From Pectobacterium peruviense (lineage in GTDB: Bacteria > Pseudomonadota > Gammaproteobacteria > Enterobacterales > Enterobacteriaceae): a stretch of 64,000 nt of DNA. Where the stretch lies: the NCBI RefSeq assembly GCF_002847345.1, contig NZ_LXFV01000001.1:186001-250000 (forward strand), written 5' to 3'. Under the pieces are notes generated by a model. The model was not told the origin of the DNA, did not search any database, and worked only from the letters and a program-made list of their open reading frames with translations. Positions 37,375 through 48,448 of this stretch are shown here, piece after piece. Within the stretch, counting starts at the first letter, position 1. Each line of letters begins with the position of its first letter. Both the position numbers and the translations under genes were made by a program.

Positions 37375-39309
37375 TTATGATGATTTCCTCACCCGCAGAT
37401 ACCATTCGCACAGCAAACGAACCTGCTTCCGGGTGTAGCCTTTCTCCATCATGCGATCGACGAAGTCATCATGTTTTTTCTGCTCATCCGTTGAGGTTTT
37501 GGTGTTAAACGAAATCACAGGCAGCAACTCTTCCGTGTTGGAGAACATCTTCTTCTCGATAACCGTGCGCAGTTTCTCGTAGCTGGTCCAGTTTGGGTTG
37601 CGGCCGCTATTGCTGGCGCGGGCGCGCAGAACGAAGTTGACGATCTCGTTACGGAAGTCTTTAGGGTTACTGATGCCCGCAGGCTTCTCGATTTTTTCCA
37701 ACTCGGCGTTCAGCGATTCACGGTCAAACAGCTGTCCCGTATCTGGGTCACGGTACTCCTGATCCTGAATCCAGAAATCCGCATAGGTAACATAACGGTC
37801 AAAAATGTTCTGTCCGTATTCGGAATAGGATTCGAGATAGGCAGTCTGGATCTCTTTACCGATAAATTCGGCGTATTTCGGCGTCAGATAGCCTTTCAGG
37901 TGCTCCAGATACTTCTCTGCCAGCTCCTGCGGGAACTGCTCGCGTTCGATCTGCTGTTCCAGTACGTAAAACAGATGTACCGGGTTGGCGGCGACTTCGC
38001 TGTGATCGAAGTTGAAGACGCGTGACAGAATCTTAAAGGCGAAGCGGGTCGACAGACCGTTCATCCCTTCATCCACGCCCGCGTAGTCACGATACTCCTG
38101 ATAGGATTTGGCCTTCGGGTCGGTATCTTTCAGGCTTTCCCCGTCGTAAACCCGCATCTTGGAGTAGATGCTGGAGTTTTCAGGATCTTTCAGGCGCGAC
38201 AGAATGGAGAAGCGAGCCAGCGTTTCCAGCGTGCCAGGTGCGCAAGGCGCATGCGTCAGCTCACTGTGATCCAGCAGCTTGTCGTAGATTTTGACCTCTT
38301 CGGACACACGCAGGCAGTACGGCACCTTCACGATATATACGCGGTCGAGGAACGCTTCATTGTTCTTGTTGTTACGGAACTGCACCCACTCAGATTCGTT
38401 GGAGTGCGCCAGAATAATCCCGTTGAACGGCAGGGCAGCAATGCCTTCCGTCCCGTTATAGTTGCCTTCCTGTGTGGCGGTCAGCAGCGGATGGAGCACC
38501 TTGATGGGTGCTTTGAACATCTCGACGAACTCCATAATGCCTTGGTTCGCGCGGCACAATGCACCGGAGTAGCCGTAGGCATCGGGATCGTTCTGGGCAA
38601 AATGCTCCAGCTTACGGATATCGACTTTACCGACCAGCGCTGAAATGTCTTGGTTGTTTTCATCGCCCGGCTCGGTTTTCGCGATCCCGATTTGCGCCAG
38701 AATCGATGGCCACACTTTGACGACTCTGAATTTGGAAATATCGCCACCGAAATCCTGTAGGCGTTTGGCCGCCCACGGCGACATGATCGTGCCGAGATAA
38801 CGTCGCGGAATCGTATACTCTTTCTCGAGTATTGCGGCATCTTCCTGCGGATTGAACAGGCAGAGCGGATGATCATTGACTGGGCTGCGTTCGCCGTTGG
38901 CGCTGAGGATGTAAATGGGCACGCGCTGCATCAGCGCTTTCAGGCGTTCAGCCAGAGAAGATTTCCCGCCGCCGACTGGCCCCAATAGATACAGAATCTG
39001 TTTCTTCTCTTCCAAACCCTGTGCTGCATGTTTTAGGTAAGAGACAATCTGCTCGATAGCCTCTTCCATACCGTAAAATTCTTCAAAAGCAGGGTAGCGA
39101 GCAATCACCCGGTTAGAGAATAGGCGCGACATTCGTGATTCTTGGGCGGTATCCACCATTACAGGCTCACCGATAGCCGTTAACAATCGTTCAGCCGCGT
39201 TTGCATAAGCGTTGCGATCCTGCTGACAGATGGTAAGGAATTCCTGCAGAGTGAACTCTTCGTCCTTGGCAGCGTCGTAGCGCTGGCGGTAGTGATCAAA
39301 TATGTTCAT
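37375..39309 (-). CDS. yeaG: PrkA-type serine protein kinase YeaG
   Basis: A 644-residue AAA-plus protein with an N-terminal PrkA AAA domain (Walker A GPVGGGKSS at 110-118) and a C-terminal PrkA kinase-like domain. Near identical in length and sequence to E. coli YeaG, linked to nitrogen starvation and stationary phase. First gene of yeaG-yeaH. A sigma-54-type promoter lies about 100 bp upstream (39409-39424). Confidence 0.96.
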   Translation of the reverse strand: MNIFDHYRQRYDAAKDEEFTLQEFLTICQQDRNAYANAAERLLTAIGEPVMVDTAQESRMSRLFSNRVIARYPAFEEFYGMEEAIEQIVSYLKHAAQGLEEKKQILYLLGPVGGGKSSLAERLKALMQRVPIYILSANGERSPVNDHPLCLFNPQEDAAILEKEYTIPRRYLGTIMSPWAAKRLQDFGGDISKFRVVKVWPSILAQIGIAKTEPGDENNQDISALVGKVDIRKLEHFAQNDPDAYGYSGALCRANQGIMEFVEMFKAPIKVLHPLLTATQEGNYNGTEGIAALPFNGIILAHSNESEWVQFRNNKNNEAFLDRVYIVKVPYCLRVSEEVKIYDKLLDHSELTHAPCAPGTLETLARFSILSRLKDPENSSIYSKMRVYDGESLKDTDPKAKSYQEYRDYAGVDEGMNGLSTRFAFKILSRVFNFDHSEVAANPVHLFYVLEQQIEREQFPQELAEKYLEHLKGYLTPKYAEFIGKEIQTAYLESYSEYGQNIFDRYVTYADFWIQDQEYRDPDTGQLFDRESLNAELEKIEKPAGISNPKDFRNEIVNFVLRARASNSGRNPNWTSYEKLRTVIEKKMFSNTEELLPVISFNTKTSTDEQKKHDDFVDRMMEKGYTRKQVRLLCEWYLRVRKSS

Positions 39310-39762
39310 AGCGATGCCCGTCCTTCGTCGATTAGCACAGATTAAGAGAGCGTGTGGAATATATGCCTATTAATGTATTGCCCTCCGAAAGAAGAAGTCT
39401 TTGAGTCCAGCAACCCTTATGCCAACTTGTAGCCTCAGGGCGTCGTAATTTTATTCATACCTGCTGGTCAGTAAGACGTCACCTTCTGTATTAAAGCGTA
39501 GTTTGCATCCGTAAAATTTCCTCTAGTCCACAGACGTATTTTTAAGATATTTCAATGACTCACTTTCAGGAAAATCCGTGTAACATTACCGTTAATAGGC
39601 TCTCAGCCTTAAGAACACTGCCTATTACCGACGTTAGCGCACGTAAAACCTATCGAATATATCGGTTATTCGTTAATGTTATTTTTATATAACCTGAACG
39701 CGAACGTGTGTAATTGGCTATCATGTTTCATGATGTTTATCTGTAATAGGAAATAGAAAACT
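39310..39762. other. yeaG-mipA divergent intergenic region
   Basis: 453 bp without a gene. It has the sigma-54-like promoter for yeaG; the mipA side is AT-rich near 39650-39740. I saw no clear NtrC site. Confidence 0.6.
39409..39424 (-). promoter_or_regulatory. sigma-54 promoter of yeaGH
   Basis: On the minus strand TGGCATAAGGGTTGCT matches the sigma-54 consensus TGGCAYR-N4-TTGCW completely, with correct GG to GC spacing. Predicted transcription start near 39398 gives a leader of about 90 bases before yeaG. In E. coli yeaGH is known to be sigma-54/NtrC dependent. Confidence 0.75.
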
Positions 39763-40512
39763 GTGAAAAAACCTCAACTATGTGTGCTGGCCGCGCTGAT
39801 TTCTGGTGCTGTGGTCCTGCCTTCAGCCTATGCCGCCGATGTTTCTCTGGGCCTCGGCGCTGCGGGCTCAACGTCCGTGTACCGTGGTGTTGATAATGAT
39901 GTTTATCCGCTTCCTGTACTGAATTATGAAAGTGAAAGTTTTTATTTCCGCGGGCTGGGTGGTGGATACTACCTGTGGAATGACGGCGCAAATCGTTTCT
40001 CTTTAACGGCTTACTACCTGCCTTTAGGCTTTAAGCCAGGAGATAGCGACGATCAGCGTATGAAGCAGTTGGACAAACGCCGCGGTACGCTAATGGCGGG
40101 CGCGGCTTATCGTCATACTGCTGACTGGGGTGAAATTCGTACCGTGTTGGCAGGCGATACGCTGGATTACAGCAACGGCTTCGCGTGGGATACCGCTTAC
40201 CTTTACCGTTTCTCAATGGGCGATCTGAGCATCACCCCTGGTATCGGTGCAACCTGGTTCAGTGAAAACATGAACCAGTATTACTACGGCGTGAGTGCGC
40301 AAGAATCTTCGCGTTCTGGCTTTAACCAATACAGCCCTGGTGATGGCTGGGCTCCGTATCTTGAACTGAGCGCAGGCTATCAGATTAACGAAAGCTGGAG
40401 CGCCTGGGCGGTCGGCCGTTACACGCGTTTGTCTGACGAAATGAAAGACAGCCCTATCGTTGATAGTAATCACAGCATCTTAATGAGCGCAGGCGTCAGC
40501 TATCGCTTCTAA
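39763..40512 (+). CDS. mipA: MltA-interacting outer membrane protein MipA
   Basis: Outer membrane scaffold-type protein of 249 residues. Signal peptide with likely cleavage after Ala24 (SAYA), then a beta-barrel ending in the aromatic-terminal GVSYRF typical for outer membrane insertion. FRGLGGGYYLWND and LAGDTLDYSNG match E. coli MipA, which links MltA with PBP1B. The start is GTG 39763. Followed by yeaE, as in E. coli. Confidence 0.93.
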   Translation: MKKPQLCVLAALISGAVVLPSAYAADVSLGLGAAGSTSVYRGVDNDVYPLPVLNYESESFYFRGLGGGYYLWNDGANRFSLTAYYLPLGFKPGDSDDQRMKQLDKRRGTLMAGAAYRHTADWGEIRTVLAGDTLDYSNGFAWDTAYLYRFSMGDLSITPGIGATWFSENMNQYYYGVSAQESSRSGFNQYSPGDGWAPYLELSAGYQINESWSAWAVGRYTRLSDEMKDSPIVDSNHSILMSAGVSYRF

Positions 40513-40547
40513 CGCTTTTCGTTAGCATGGTGCATCTGCCGTACAAT

Positions 40548-40569
40548 AATGGGGTGATATCACCCCATT
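40548..40569 (+). terminator. palindromic terminator after mipA
   Basis: A perfect 22-bp palindrome with arms AATGGGGTGAT and ATCACCCCATT, 35 bp past the mipA stop and followed by TTTG. Probable terminator; effective loop is short. Confidence 0.65.
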
Positions 40570-40648
40570 TGCACGTTTATGGTGCGCCGAATGCCATGTT
40601 AGGTTGACGGTAAACACGTTGCGTTGACGGAAAACAAGGGAAAGATTC

Positions 40649-41500
40649 ATGACAAAAGCGATTCATTTTCCAGATGATACCCGCGTACCGGCAATCGGGC
40701 AGGGAACGTGGTACATGGGCGAAGATGCCCGAATGAAAGCGCAGGAAGTGACCGCGCTGCAAGCGGGCATCGACCTTGGATTAACGTTGATTGATACCGC
40801 TGAAATGTACGCAGAAGGCAGGGCGGAAGATGTTGTCGGGGAAGCGATACGTGGCCGTCGCGATAGCGTTTATCTGGTATCAAAAGTCTACCCGCACAAT
40901 GCGGGAGGCGAAAAAGCGATACAGGCATGTGAACGTAGTCTGAAGCGACTGAAAACCGAGCATATTGATTTGTATCTGCTGCACTGGCGCGGCGGTATCC
41001 CGCTAGTTGATACGATTGCAGCGATGGAACGGTTGCAGCAGGCTGGTAAAATTGGTCAGTGGGGCGTATCCAATCTCGATCTTGAAGATATGCAGGAGCT
41101 ATGGTCGCTAAGCGGCGGGCAGCGCTGCATGACCAATCAGGTGCTGTACCATGTGGCATCACGCGGTATTGAGTTTGATTTGTTGCCGTGGTGTCAGCAA
41201 CAGCAGCTTCCCGTAATGGCGTATTGCCCGCTGGCGCAGGCGGGGCGGTTGCGTGATGGATTATTCTCACATCCAGTGGTGAATCGCATTGCGCACGAAC
41301 ACAATATTACGCCAGCTCAACTTTTATTGGCATGGGTCATCCGTCAGCCGGGCGTGATCGCGATTCCAAAAGCAAGTGCTGTAAAGCATGTTCAGGAAAA
41401 TGCGAAAGCGCTGAACGTGTTGTTGTCTACGGAGGATCTCACGCAGCTAGATCAGGCGTTTCCACCGCCAACGCGTAAACAACATTTGGATGTGGTGTGA
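40649..41500 (+). CDS. yeaE: aldo/keto reductase YeaE
   Basis: A 283-residue NADPH-dependent aldo/keto reductase. Active-site tetrad is visible: Asp and Tyr in TLIDTAEMYAEG, Lys in LVSKVYP, His in LYLLHWRG. The C-terminal nucleotide-binding IAIPKASAVKHVQENA is typical. In E. coli YeaE reduces methylglyoxal. Convergent with yeaD; AGGGAAAG precedes the ATG. Confidence 0.95.
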   Translation: MTKAIHFPDDTRVPAIGQGTWYMGEDARMKAQEVTALQAGIDLGLTLIDTAEMYAEGRAEDVVGEAIRGRRDSVYLVSKVYPHNAGGEKAIQACERSLKRLKTEHIDLYLLHWRGGIPLVDTIAAMERLQQAGKIGQWGVSNLDLEDMQELWSLSGGQRCMTNQVLYHVASRGIEFDLLPWCQQQQLPVMAYCPLAQAGRLRDGLFSHPVVNRIAHEHNITPAQLLLAWVIRQPGVIAIPKASAVKHVQENAKALNVLLSTEDLTQLDQAFPPPTRKQHLDVV

Positions 41501-41520
41501 CGAAAGGATTTAGAAGAAGA

Positions 41521-41548
41521 GTGTATGGCGAACAGCGTCGCCATACAC
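41521..41548. terminator. hairpin between convergent yeaE and yeaD
   Basis: Perfect 11-bp stem GTGTATGGCGA / TCGCCATACAC with a 6-base loop in the 61-bp gap. No T-run, but the position fits a shared 3' end structure. Confidence 0.6.
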
Positions 41549-41561
41549 GGTATAGCAGTGG

Positions 41562-42431
41562 TTATTTCTTGATGCGGATAACCGTCGTCAGACGAGCCGG
41601 AGCGTTGTCGGACGCTACAAACGGTTGGTTAATTCGCGCTGTTTCCACGCACACGAACGTTTTATATCCCTCATCCGGCATATCGCTAATCGTACGAGAA
41701 AGCTCTGCACCGGGGTTCCATGACACTACATCGCTATGGTGTGTATGGTGGACTTCAATGGCGCGTTTCAGTACTGCATCATGCACCACGCTAGTGTCCT
41801 GCGGCTTGGTATAGATACGGTCTGTACGATCGGTAAAGACCAGATCGCCTTGCTGCGTTGCCAGCTTGCCTTGATCGACCTTATCAATGAATGGTTCACC
41901 CAGACCGGCAATGCGAATATCGCTGATGTTGCCGATGTTGAAATAGGTGTGCAGCGCGCTGGTAATGCTGTAATCGCCATGCGCTTCCAGTTCAATACCG
42001 CACTCCTTGCCCAGCTTGAAGCGGGCGATGAGTGTGAATTCATGCGGCCAGCTCTTACGCGTTTCTTCGTTATCGCGCAGCGTGAACGTGAGCTGTACGC
42101 CGTGCTCATCTTCGCTGTGAGCGGTAAATTCCCACGGCAGCAGACGGGCAAAACCGTGGTTAGGCTCGGCGAAAGGCCCAAACCAAGGGAAACAGATAGG
42201 GACACCGCCACGGATAGCAACGTGATGAGTAAACGGTGTATTGTCGCTCAGCCAAAGCACTGGCTCTTCGTTTGTCGGCTGCCAACTGAGCAGGTGCGCC
42301 CCTTGTAGTGCTACTGCTGCGCGAACTTCAGGATGATCAACGACGATGATGGGTAATTGGTCCAACTGACGCTGGCTGAGGGTTGCGCTAATTTGCTTAG
42401 TGACGGGGAGTGAGAAAATTGTGTTATGCAT
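41562..42431 (-). CDS. yeaD: D-hexose-6-phosphate mutarotase YeaD
   Basis: Aldose-1-epimerase-fold enzyme of 289 residues that interconverts glucose 6-phosphate anomers. Motifs: VALQGAHLLSWQP, RGGVPICFPWFGPFAEP, TSALHTYFNIGNI (active-site His) and DEGYKTFVCVETA (Glu). ATG 42429-42431 agrees with E. coli YeaD and has AGG eight bases upstream; the open frame 16 codons further up lies in the gapA terminator region. Downstream of gapA on the same strand. Confidence 0.94.
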   Translation of the reverse strand: MHNTIFSLPVTKQISATLSQRQLDQLPIIVVDHPEVRAAVALQGAHLLSWQPTNEEPVLWLSDNTPFTHHVAIRGGVPICFPWFGPFAEPNHGFARLLPWEFTAHSEDEHGVQLTFTLRDNEETRKSWPHEFTLIARFKLGKECGIELEAHGDYSITSALHTYFNIGNISDIRIAGLGEPFIDKVDQGKLATQQGDLVFTDRTDRIYTKPQDTSVVHDAVLKRAIEVHHTHHSDVVSWNPGAELSRTISDMPDEGYKTFVCVETARINQPFVASDNAPARLTTVIRIKK

Positions 42432-42487
42432 GATAGAGCCTTTTTTTGATTGTTTTTCGTTGTAAAAAGAAATCTGCAATTAACAAT

Positions 42488-42518
42488 AAAAAAGGGCGAC
42501 ATCACGTCGCCCTTTTTT
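42488..42518. terminator. bidirectional terminator after gapA
   Basis: AAAAAAGGGCGAC / GTCGCCCTTTTTT with loop ATCAC. A-run and T-run on both sides make it work in both directions; its main role is to end gapA transcripts before yeaD. Confidence 0.93.
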
Positions 42519-42538
42519 CACCGAATCATCGCTGACGC

Positions 42539-43891
<1,353 letters not shown>

Positions 43892-44311
43892 ATGACTAAC
43901 GACTCTGCTTCGCATACCCCATCCGACAATACTGAAATGACAGAGATGCAGCGCTATGTCACCCAGCAACGCGGTACCGAGCCTGCGTTTTCAGGCAAAT
44001 TGCTGCATAACAAGCGTACAGGTGCTTATCACTGCCTGTGCTGCCAGGCTCCGCTGTTTTATTCCGACAGCAAATATGATTCTGGCTGTGGCTGGCCGAG
44101 CTTCGACCAGCCCGTCTCCTCAGAGGCGATTCGCTATCTGGAGGATGAGTCACACAACATGCGCCGTATTGAGATCCGCTGCGGGCAGTGTGATGCGCAT
44201 CTGGGGCACGTTTTCCCTGATGGCCCGAAAACTACTGGCGAACGCTACTGCGTGAATTCTGCTTCGCTGAGCTTTATCGACGACGTTGATGGCGAACGCG
44301 TTGACGGGTAA
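43892..44311 (+). CDS. msrB: peptide-methionine (R)-S-oxide reductase
   Basis: Repairs methionine-R-sulfoxide in proteins with thioredoxin as reductant. 139 residues. Zinc ligands in CLCC (48, 51) and CGQC (97, 100); catalytic Cys120 in [16 protein letters not shown] and [10 protein letters not shown] are family hallmarks. Upstream of yeaC, as in E. coli. Confidence 0.97.
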   Translation: MTNDSASHTPSDNTEMTEMQRYVTQQRGTEPAFSGKLLHNKRTGAYHCLCCQAPLFYSDSKYDSGCGWPSFDQPVSSEAIRYLEDESHNMRRIEIRCGQCDAHLGHVFPDGPKTTGERYCVNSASLSFIDDVDGERVDG

Positions 44312-44443
44312 TCTGTCTGCGATAAGTGCGATGACTATAAGCTAGATGATATCTTGCTTTAAACGATTCAGCTACTAAAGATCGCTGTCAATACAGGAAT
44401 CCAGTAATAATAAACCTGATCTTTCTCGGAGCAGAAACCGGAT

Positions 44444-44716
44444 ATGGAACTCAATGATCTGATCGACGTCATGACGCCAGAGATTTATCAGCGGTTAGTC
44501 ACGGCGGTAGAGCTGGGCAAATGGCCAGACGGTGTCGCGTTGACGGCTGAACAGAAAGAAAACTGCCTGCAAATGGTGATGATGTGGCAGGCTCGTCATA
44601 ACGAACAGGCTGAGCACATGACGATTGGCACTAATGGTGAAATCGTGATGAAGAGCAAGCAGGAACTGAAGCGCCAGTTTAACGGTTCTGATGCGATTGT
44701 TACGCTTAAACCCTAG
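44444..44716 (+). CDS. yeaC: DUF1315 protein YeaC
   Basis: A 90-residue protein of unknown function, conserved in gammaproteobacteria. LIDVMTPEIYQRLVTAVELG and NCLQMVMMWQARHN match E. coli YeaC. Helical, no membrane segment. 132 bp downstream of msrB on the same strand. Confidence 0.93.
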   Translation: MELNDLIDVMTPEIYQRLVTAVELGKWPDGVALTAEQKENCLQMVMMWQARHNEQAEHMTIGTNGEIVMKSKQELKRQFNGSDAIVTLKP

Positions 44717-44772
44717 TTGCTCTTAAACTCAATGACTCTTACATCTGCCTGCTCACAGGTTACCCTGAACCC

Positions 44773-44790
44773 GACGGCTGCCGTCATTTT
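44773..44790 (+). terminator. terminator after yeaC
   Basis: Short stem GACGG-CTG-CCGTC followed by ATTTT, 57 bp after the yeaC stop and 16 bp before the pncA 3' end. Confidence 0.5.
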
Positions 44791-44805
44791 AGGCTGTGAG
44801 TGGCG

Positions 44806-45453
44806 CTAGCTGACTGACGAGAGTGTGGTAAGAAACCGCGACATGTCTGTAAGCGTAGCTCCACGCTGCACCATTTCTTGCAATGCGGATTCACTGTCGC
44901 TTGGCGAAAGATTAACGCCACGACAGCCATCCACCAAGACTTCGGTGTGATAGCCCAGAGCAATCGCATCCAATACGCTGAACTTGACGCAATAATCGGT
45001 CGCCAGCCCCAGAATAGTCAAATGGGTGATGTGATTGGCGTGTAGCCACGCATCCAATTCGGTTTTAACCCGATGCCCGTTATCGAAAAAAGCGCTATAG
45101 CTGTCGATTTCCGGCTGGGTTCCTTTTTGTACGATCCACTGAATGGCCGATTGATTTAGTGCGGGATGAAAATCAGCCCCGGTGGTTCCCTGCACGCAGT
45201 GAACGGGCCACCAGATCTGCGGCCACCCGTTTAACTCACCGATTTCTCCGACCTTGGTATTCGCATTCACGGCAAAACTGCCGTGGTTAGCCGGGTGCCA
45301 ATCCTGACTGGCAATCACCGCGACGCCAGCGGCCACGCAGGCTTCAATGGCACGGTTAGCAACCTCAATGACGCTGTCGCCTTCGTTAACGGCCAATGCG
45401 CCATAGGGACAAAAATCATTTTGTAAATCAACTAATAGCAATGCTTTTTTCAT
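44806..45453 (-). CDS. pncA: nicotinamidase/pyrazinamidase
   Basis: Hydrolyses nicotinamide to nicotinate in NAD salvage. 215 residues of the isochorismatase fold. Catalytic Asp9 (VDLQNDF), Lys110 and Cys155 (LATDYCVKF); metal ligands Asp51, His53 and His57 in DWHPANHGSF. Nineteen bases downstream of ansA, forming an operon as in E. coli. Confidence 0.96.
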   Translation of the reverse strand: MKKALLLVDLQNDFCPYGALAVNEGDSVIEVANRAIEACVAAGVAVIASQDWHPANHGSFAVNANTKVGEIGELNGWPQIWWPVHCVQGTTGADFHPALNQSAIQWIVQKGTQPEIDSYSAFFDNGHRVKTELDAWLHANHITHLTILGLATDYCVKFSVLDAIALGYHTEVLVDGCRGVNLSPSDSESALQEMVQRGATLTDMSRFLTTLSSVS

Positions 45454-45472
45454 TACCTACTCCGTGATTAAC

Positions 45473-46492
45473 TCAATCTTTATCGCTCAATTCCCCATGC
45501 AGATTTTGCTGCATCAACTGGCGAATGTCATCTGCGCTTAAATCTTGTTGGCTCAATAAATAGTGTAGTTTGGTCAACGCGGCCTCAACGGTCATGTCAA
45601 ACCCACTAATCACCCCCGCATGCGCCAGCGCATTGCCTGTCGCATAGCCGCCCATATTCACACGCCCGGAAATACACTGAGTCAGATTAACGACTACAAT
45701 GCCGCGTGCGGAGGCTTCACGCAATTCGTGCAGCAGCCCAGGGCTTTGCGGCGCGTTGCCAACGCCATAGGAACGCAAAATCAGCGCCTTCACGGGCTGA
45801 CGGAGAAAATTGCTGATGACATCGGCAGAAATGCCGGGGTAAATCGTAATCACTCCGATAGGTTGCGGCGTAATGTGATGGACTTTCAGCGGTGGACAGT
45901 TGCTGCATTCTACGGTGGGTGCCAACCGACGAATATGGATACCGGCTTCCAGCAGCGGTGGATAGTTGGGGGAGGCAAAGGCATCAAAACCATCTGCATG
46001 GGCTTTGGTCGTGCGGTTGCCGCGTAGCAGTTTGTTATTGAAGAAGAGGGCGACTTCATTAATCGGATGATTAGCGGCAACGTATAGCGCGTTTAGCAGG
46101 TTTGTCTGGCCGTCTGAGCGCAATTCCGCTAACGGAATTTGTGACCCTGTCACGATCACTGGCTTGGCAAGATTTTCCAGCATGAATGAGAGCGCGGATG
46201 CGGTGAACGCCATCGTGTCAGTGCCATGCAGAATCACGAAGCCGTCATAATCATCGTAGTGGGCTTGAATGTCGTCCGCGATGGATTGCCAATCTGCTGG
46301 CGTCATGTCGGATGAGTCGATCAGCGGTGCGTATTCATTAATCGTGAATGACGGCATCTCTTCGCGGTGGAATTCGGGCATTTTTGCCAGTTGCTGCTGT
46401 AAATGACCGGATACCGGCACATAGCCATTGGCGGAACGCTGCATACCGATGGTGCCGCCTGTATAGGCGACATAAATGGATTTCTTTTGCAT
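45473..46492 (-). CDS. ansA: L-asparaginase I, cytoplasmic
   Basis: Hydrolyses asparagine to aspartate and ammonia. 339 residues. First catalytic Thr at 14 in AYTGGTIGM; second catalytic region VILHGTDTMAFTASALSFML with Thr and Asp. No signal peptide, which sets it apart from periplasmic AnsB. First gene of ansA-pncA. Confidence 0.96.
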   Translation of the reverse strand: MQKKSIYVAYTGGTIGMQRSANGYVPVSGHLQQQLAKMPEFHREEMPSFTINEYAPLIDSSDMTPADWQSIADDIQAHYDDYDGFVILHGTDTMAFTASALSFMLENLAKPVIVTGSQIPLAELRSDGQTNLLNALYVAANHPINEVALFFNNKLLRGNRTTKAHADGFDAFASPNYPPLLEAGIHIRRLAPTVECSNCPPLKVHHITPQPIGVITIYPGISADVISNFLRQPVKALILRSYGVGNAPQSPGLLHELREASARGIVVVNLTQCISGRVNMGGYATGNALAHAGVISGFDMTVEAALTKLHYLLSQQDLSADDIRQLMQQNLHGELSDKD

Positions 46493-46597
46493 GGTGGTGT
46501 GAGTCAGGATTAAAAATCAAGTATAGAGGGAAAAACAGCCCGACAATATCATCATAAGCAATGACTATTACCGGGCTATTTGAGACTTATGTAAACG

Positions 46598-48448
46598 CTA
46601 CCGGACTTCTCCGCAGGTGAGACAAAATGCATATCGGTTCTGCGGGTCGTTCAGGTTATTCATGATGGACGGCTGTGAGCGCACGACTTCCGCCAACTGT
46701 GCGACTGGTGCTGGCAGCATGGACTGAACAGCAACCGGCAGCAGGGCATAAACAGAGGCGTTCACCTGATTCAACATGGTATCGAGCAGACCCGGCTGTT
46801 CGGCATACCAGTTCAATTGATATTGCCCCAGTTTTGCCAGTTCAGCGGCTTTCTTCACGGCATCATCAAAATCACCGATCTGATCGACCAGACCATTTTC
46901 TTTCGCATCGCTACCGACCCAGACGTGTCCTTGCGCGATTTCATTGATTTGCTCTGGCGTTTTCTTACGTGCCTGCGCCACGATATCGATGAAGTTCTTA
47001 TAACCACGTTCGATACTCAACTGCATCATCTGCGAGAATTCAGGCGGCAGTGATTTAGTAATCGACAGATCGGCCAGCGGTGAGGTGGCAACGCCATCCG
47101 TGTGGACGCCAAGGTTTTCCAGCGAATCTTCGAACGTGGTAATCACGCCAAAAATACCGATAGATCCTGTTAGCGTACTGGCGCTGGAGATGATCGTGTT
47201 CGCCGGCGTTGATATCCAGTAGCCGCCCGATGCCGCCATACCGCCCATGGATACCACGATCGGTTTACCCGCCAGACGGAGTGCCATCAGTTCTGAGCGA
47301 ATCAGTTCCGATGCCGTGACGCTACCGCCAGGGCTATTGACGCGCAGTACCAGCGCTTTCACTTTAGGATCGAGGCGTGCGGCACGAATTTGTGCAGCCG
47401 TAGTATCACCACCGACCATTCCTGGCGTTTCCGGTCCGTCAATGATGGCGCCATTGGCAAAGACAACCGCAATCTGGTTGTTATTTTGCACAGGCGGTTT
47501 GACGACATAGTCGTAAATGCTGACGAAATTAAAGTTGTTCTTCTGGCTATTCCAGCCGAACGTTTTCACCAGCGATTGTTCAGTCACGGAACGTGATGCC
47601 ACTTCATCGACCAGCTTGTTATCCAGCGCATAGCGTGCGGTGTCACCCTGAACGGCCTGCAAACCCGCAATAATGTTGGTTGCACCAGGGAAGAGCTGCT
47701 GAGGCGTAATCTGACGGTTAGCGGAAACCGTATTTAAATACTGCTGCCACAGCGCGTTGATCCAACGGCCATCTGCATCACGCGCAGCAGGCGACATATC
47801 ATCACGTAGATACGGTTCAACGGCTGATTTATAGGTTCCCACACGGAAGACATTGGTGGTCACTTTCAGCTTGTCGAGCATGGATTTGAAGTAGAGGTTG
47901 TTGGTCGCGAAACCGTGCAGATCAACACTGCCTTGTGGCGTCAATGACACCGTGTTGGCAAAACTGGCCAAATAGTATTGAGACTGGTTGTAGCTGTCAC
48001 CAACGGCATAAATGGGTTTACCACTATCACGAAATTCACGCAGCGCCTTGCCAATATATTGCAGAGACGGCTGATCGGCACCGGTAAAATCGCTGAGATC
48101 CAGCACCATTCCGGTAATATTGTCGTCGCCTTTTGCCTGCCGAATGGTGTCGACGATATCAAACAGTGAGTTTTCCTGGCGGCGATTATTCGACGCGCCG
48201 AAGAATTCGCGCCCTAATTGACGCAGCTTATTGTTGACGGTCGGCTGATCAACCACCACGCCCGTCAGATCGACCAGCAGAGCCCCCTTCGAGGCCTCTT
48301 CCGGCGTCGTTTTTACCTGTGAGTAGATCCCAACGCCAACTAAAATCAGCGCGATAAGGAAAATATTGAGAATAAATTCTCTGATAAAATTAAGCAGACG
48401 CCATGTCCACTTAAAAAATCCGCTAAAAATTCGCCACAATGTGCGCAT
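46598..48448 (-). CDS. sppA: signal peptide peptidase SppA, protease IV
   Basis: Inner membrane serine protease that degrades cleaved signal peptides. 616 residues; one N-terminal membrane anchor (about 24-43), then two S49 repeats. Catalytic Lys207 (GTYKSAVEP) and Ser407 (GGMAASGGYW) occupy E. coli-like positions. Divergent from ydjA, as in E. coli. Confidence 0.96.
   Translation of the reverse strand: MRTLWRIFSGFFKWTWRLLNFIREFILNIFLIALILVGVGIYSQVKTTPEEASKGALLVDLTGVVVDQPTVNNKLRQLGREFFGASNNRRQENSLFDIVDTIRQAKGDDNITGMVLDLSDFTGADQPSLQYIGKALREFRDSGKPIYAVGDSYNQSQYYLASFANTVSLTPQGSVDLHGFATNNLYFKSMLDKLKVTTNVFRVGTYKSAVEPYLRDDMSPAARDADGRWINALWQQYLNTVSANRQITPQQLFPGATNIIAGLQAVQGDTARYALDNKLVDEVASRSVTEQSLVKTFGWNSQKNNFNFVSIYDYVVKPPVQNNNQIAVVFANGAIIDGPETPGMVGGDTTAAQIRAARLDPKVKALVLRVNSPGGSVTASELIRSELMALRLAGKPIVVSMGGMAASGGYWISTPANTIISSASTLTGSIGIFGVITTFEDSLENLGVHTDGVATSPLADLSITKSLPPEFSQMMQLSIERGYKNFIDIVAQARKKTPEQINEIAQGHVWVGSDAKENGLVDQIGDFDDAVKKAAELAKLGQYQLNWYAEQPGLLDTMLNQVNASVYALLPVAVQSMLPAPVAQLAEVVRSQPSIMNNLNDPQNRYAFCLTCGEVR

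Noticed and set aside
40647-41270. 207-residue open frame opposite yeaE
   Set aside because: Shadow of the clear aldo/keto reductase gene; no family features.
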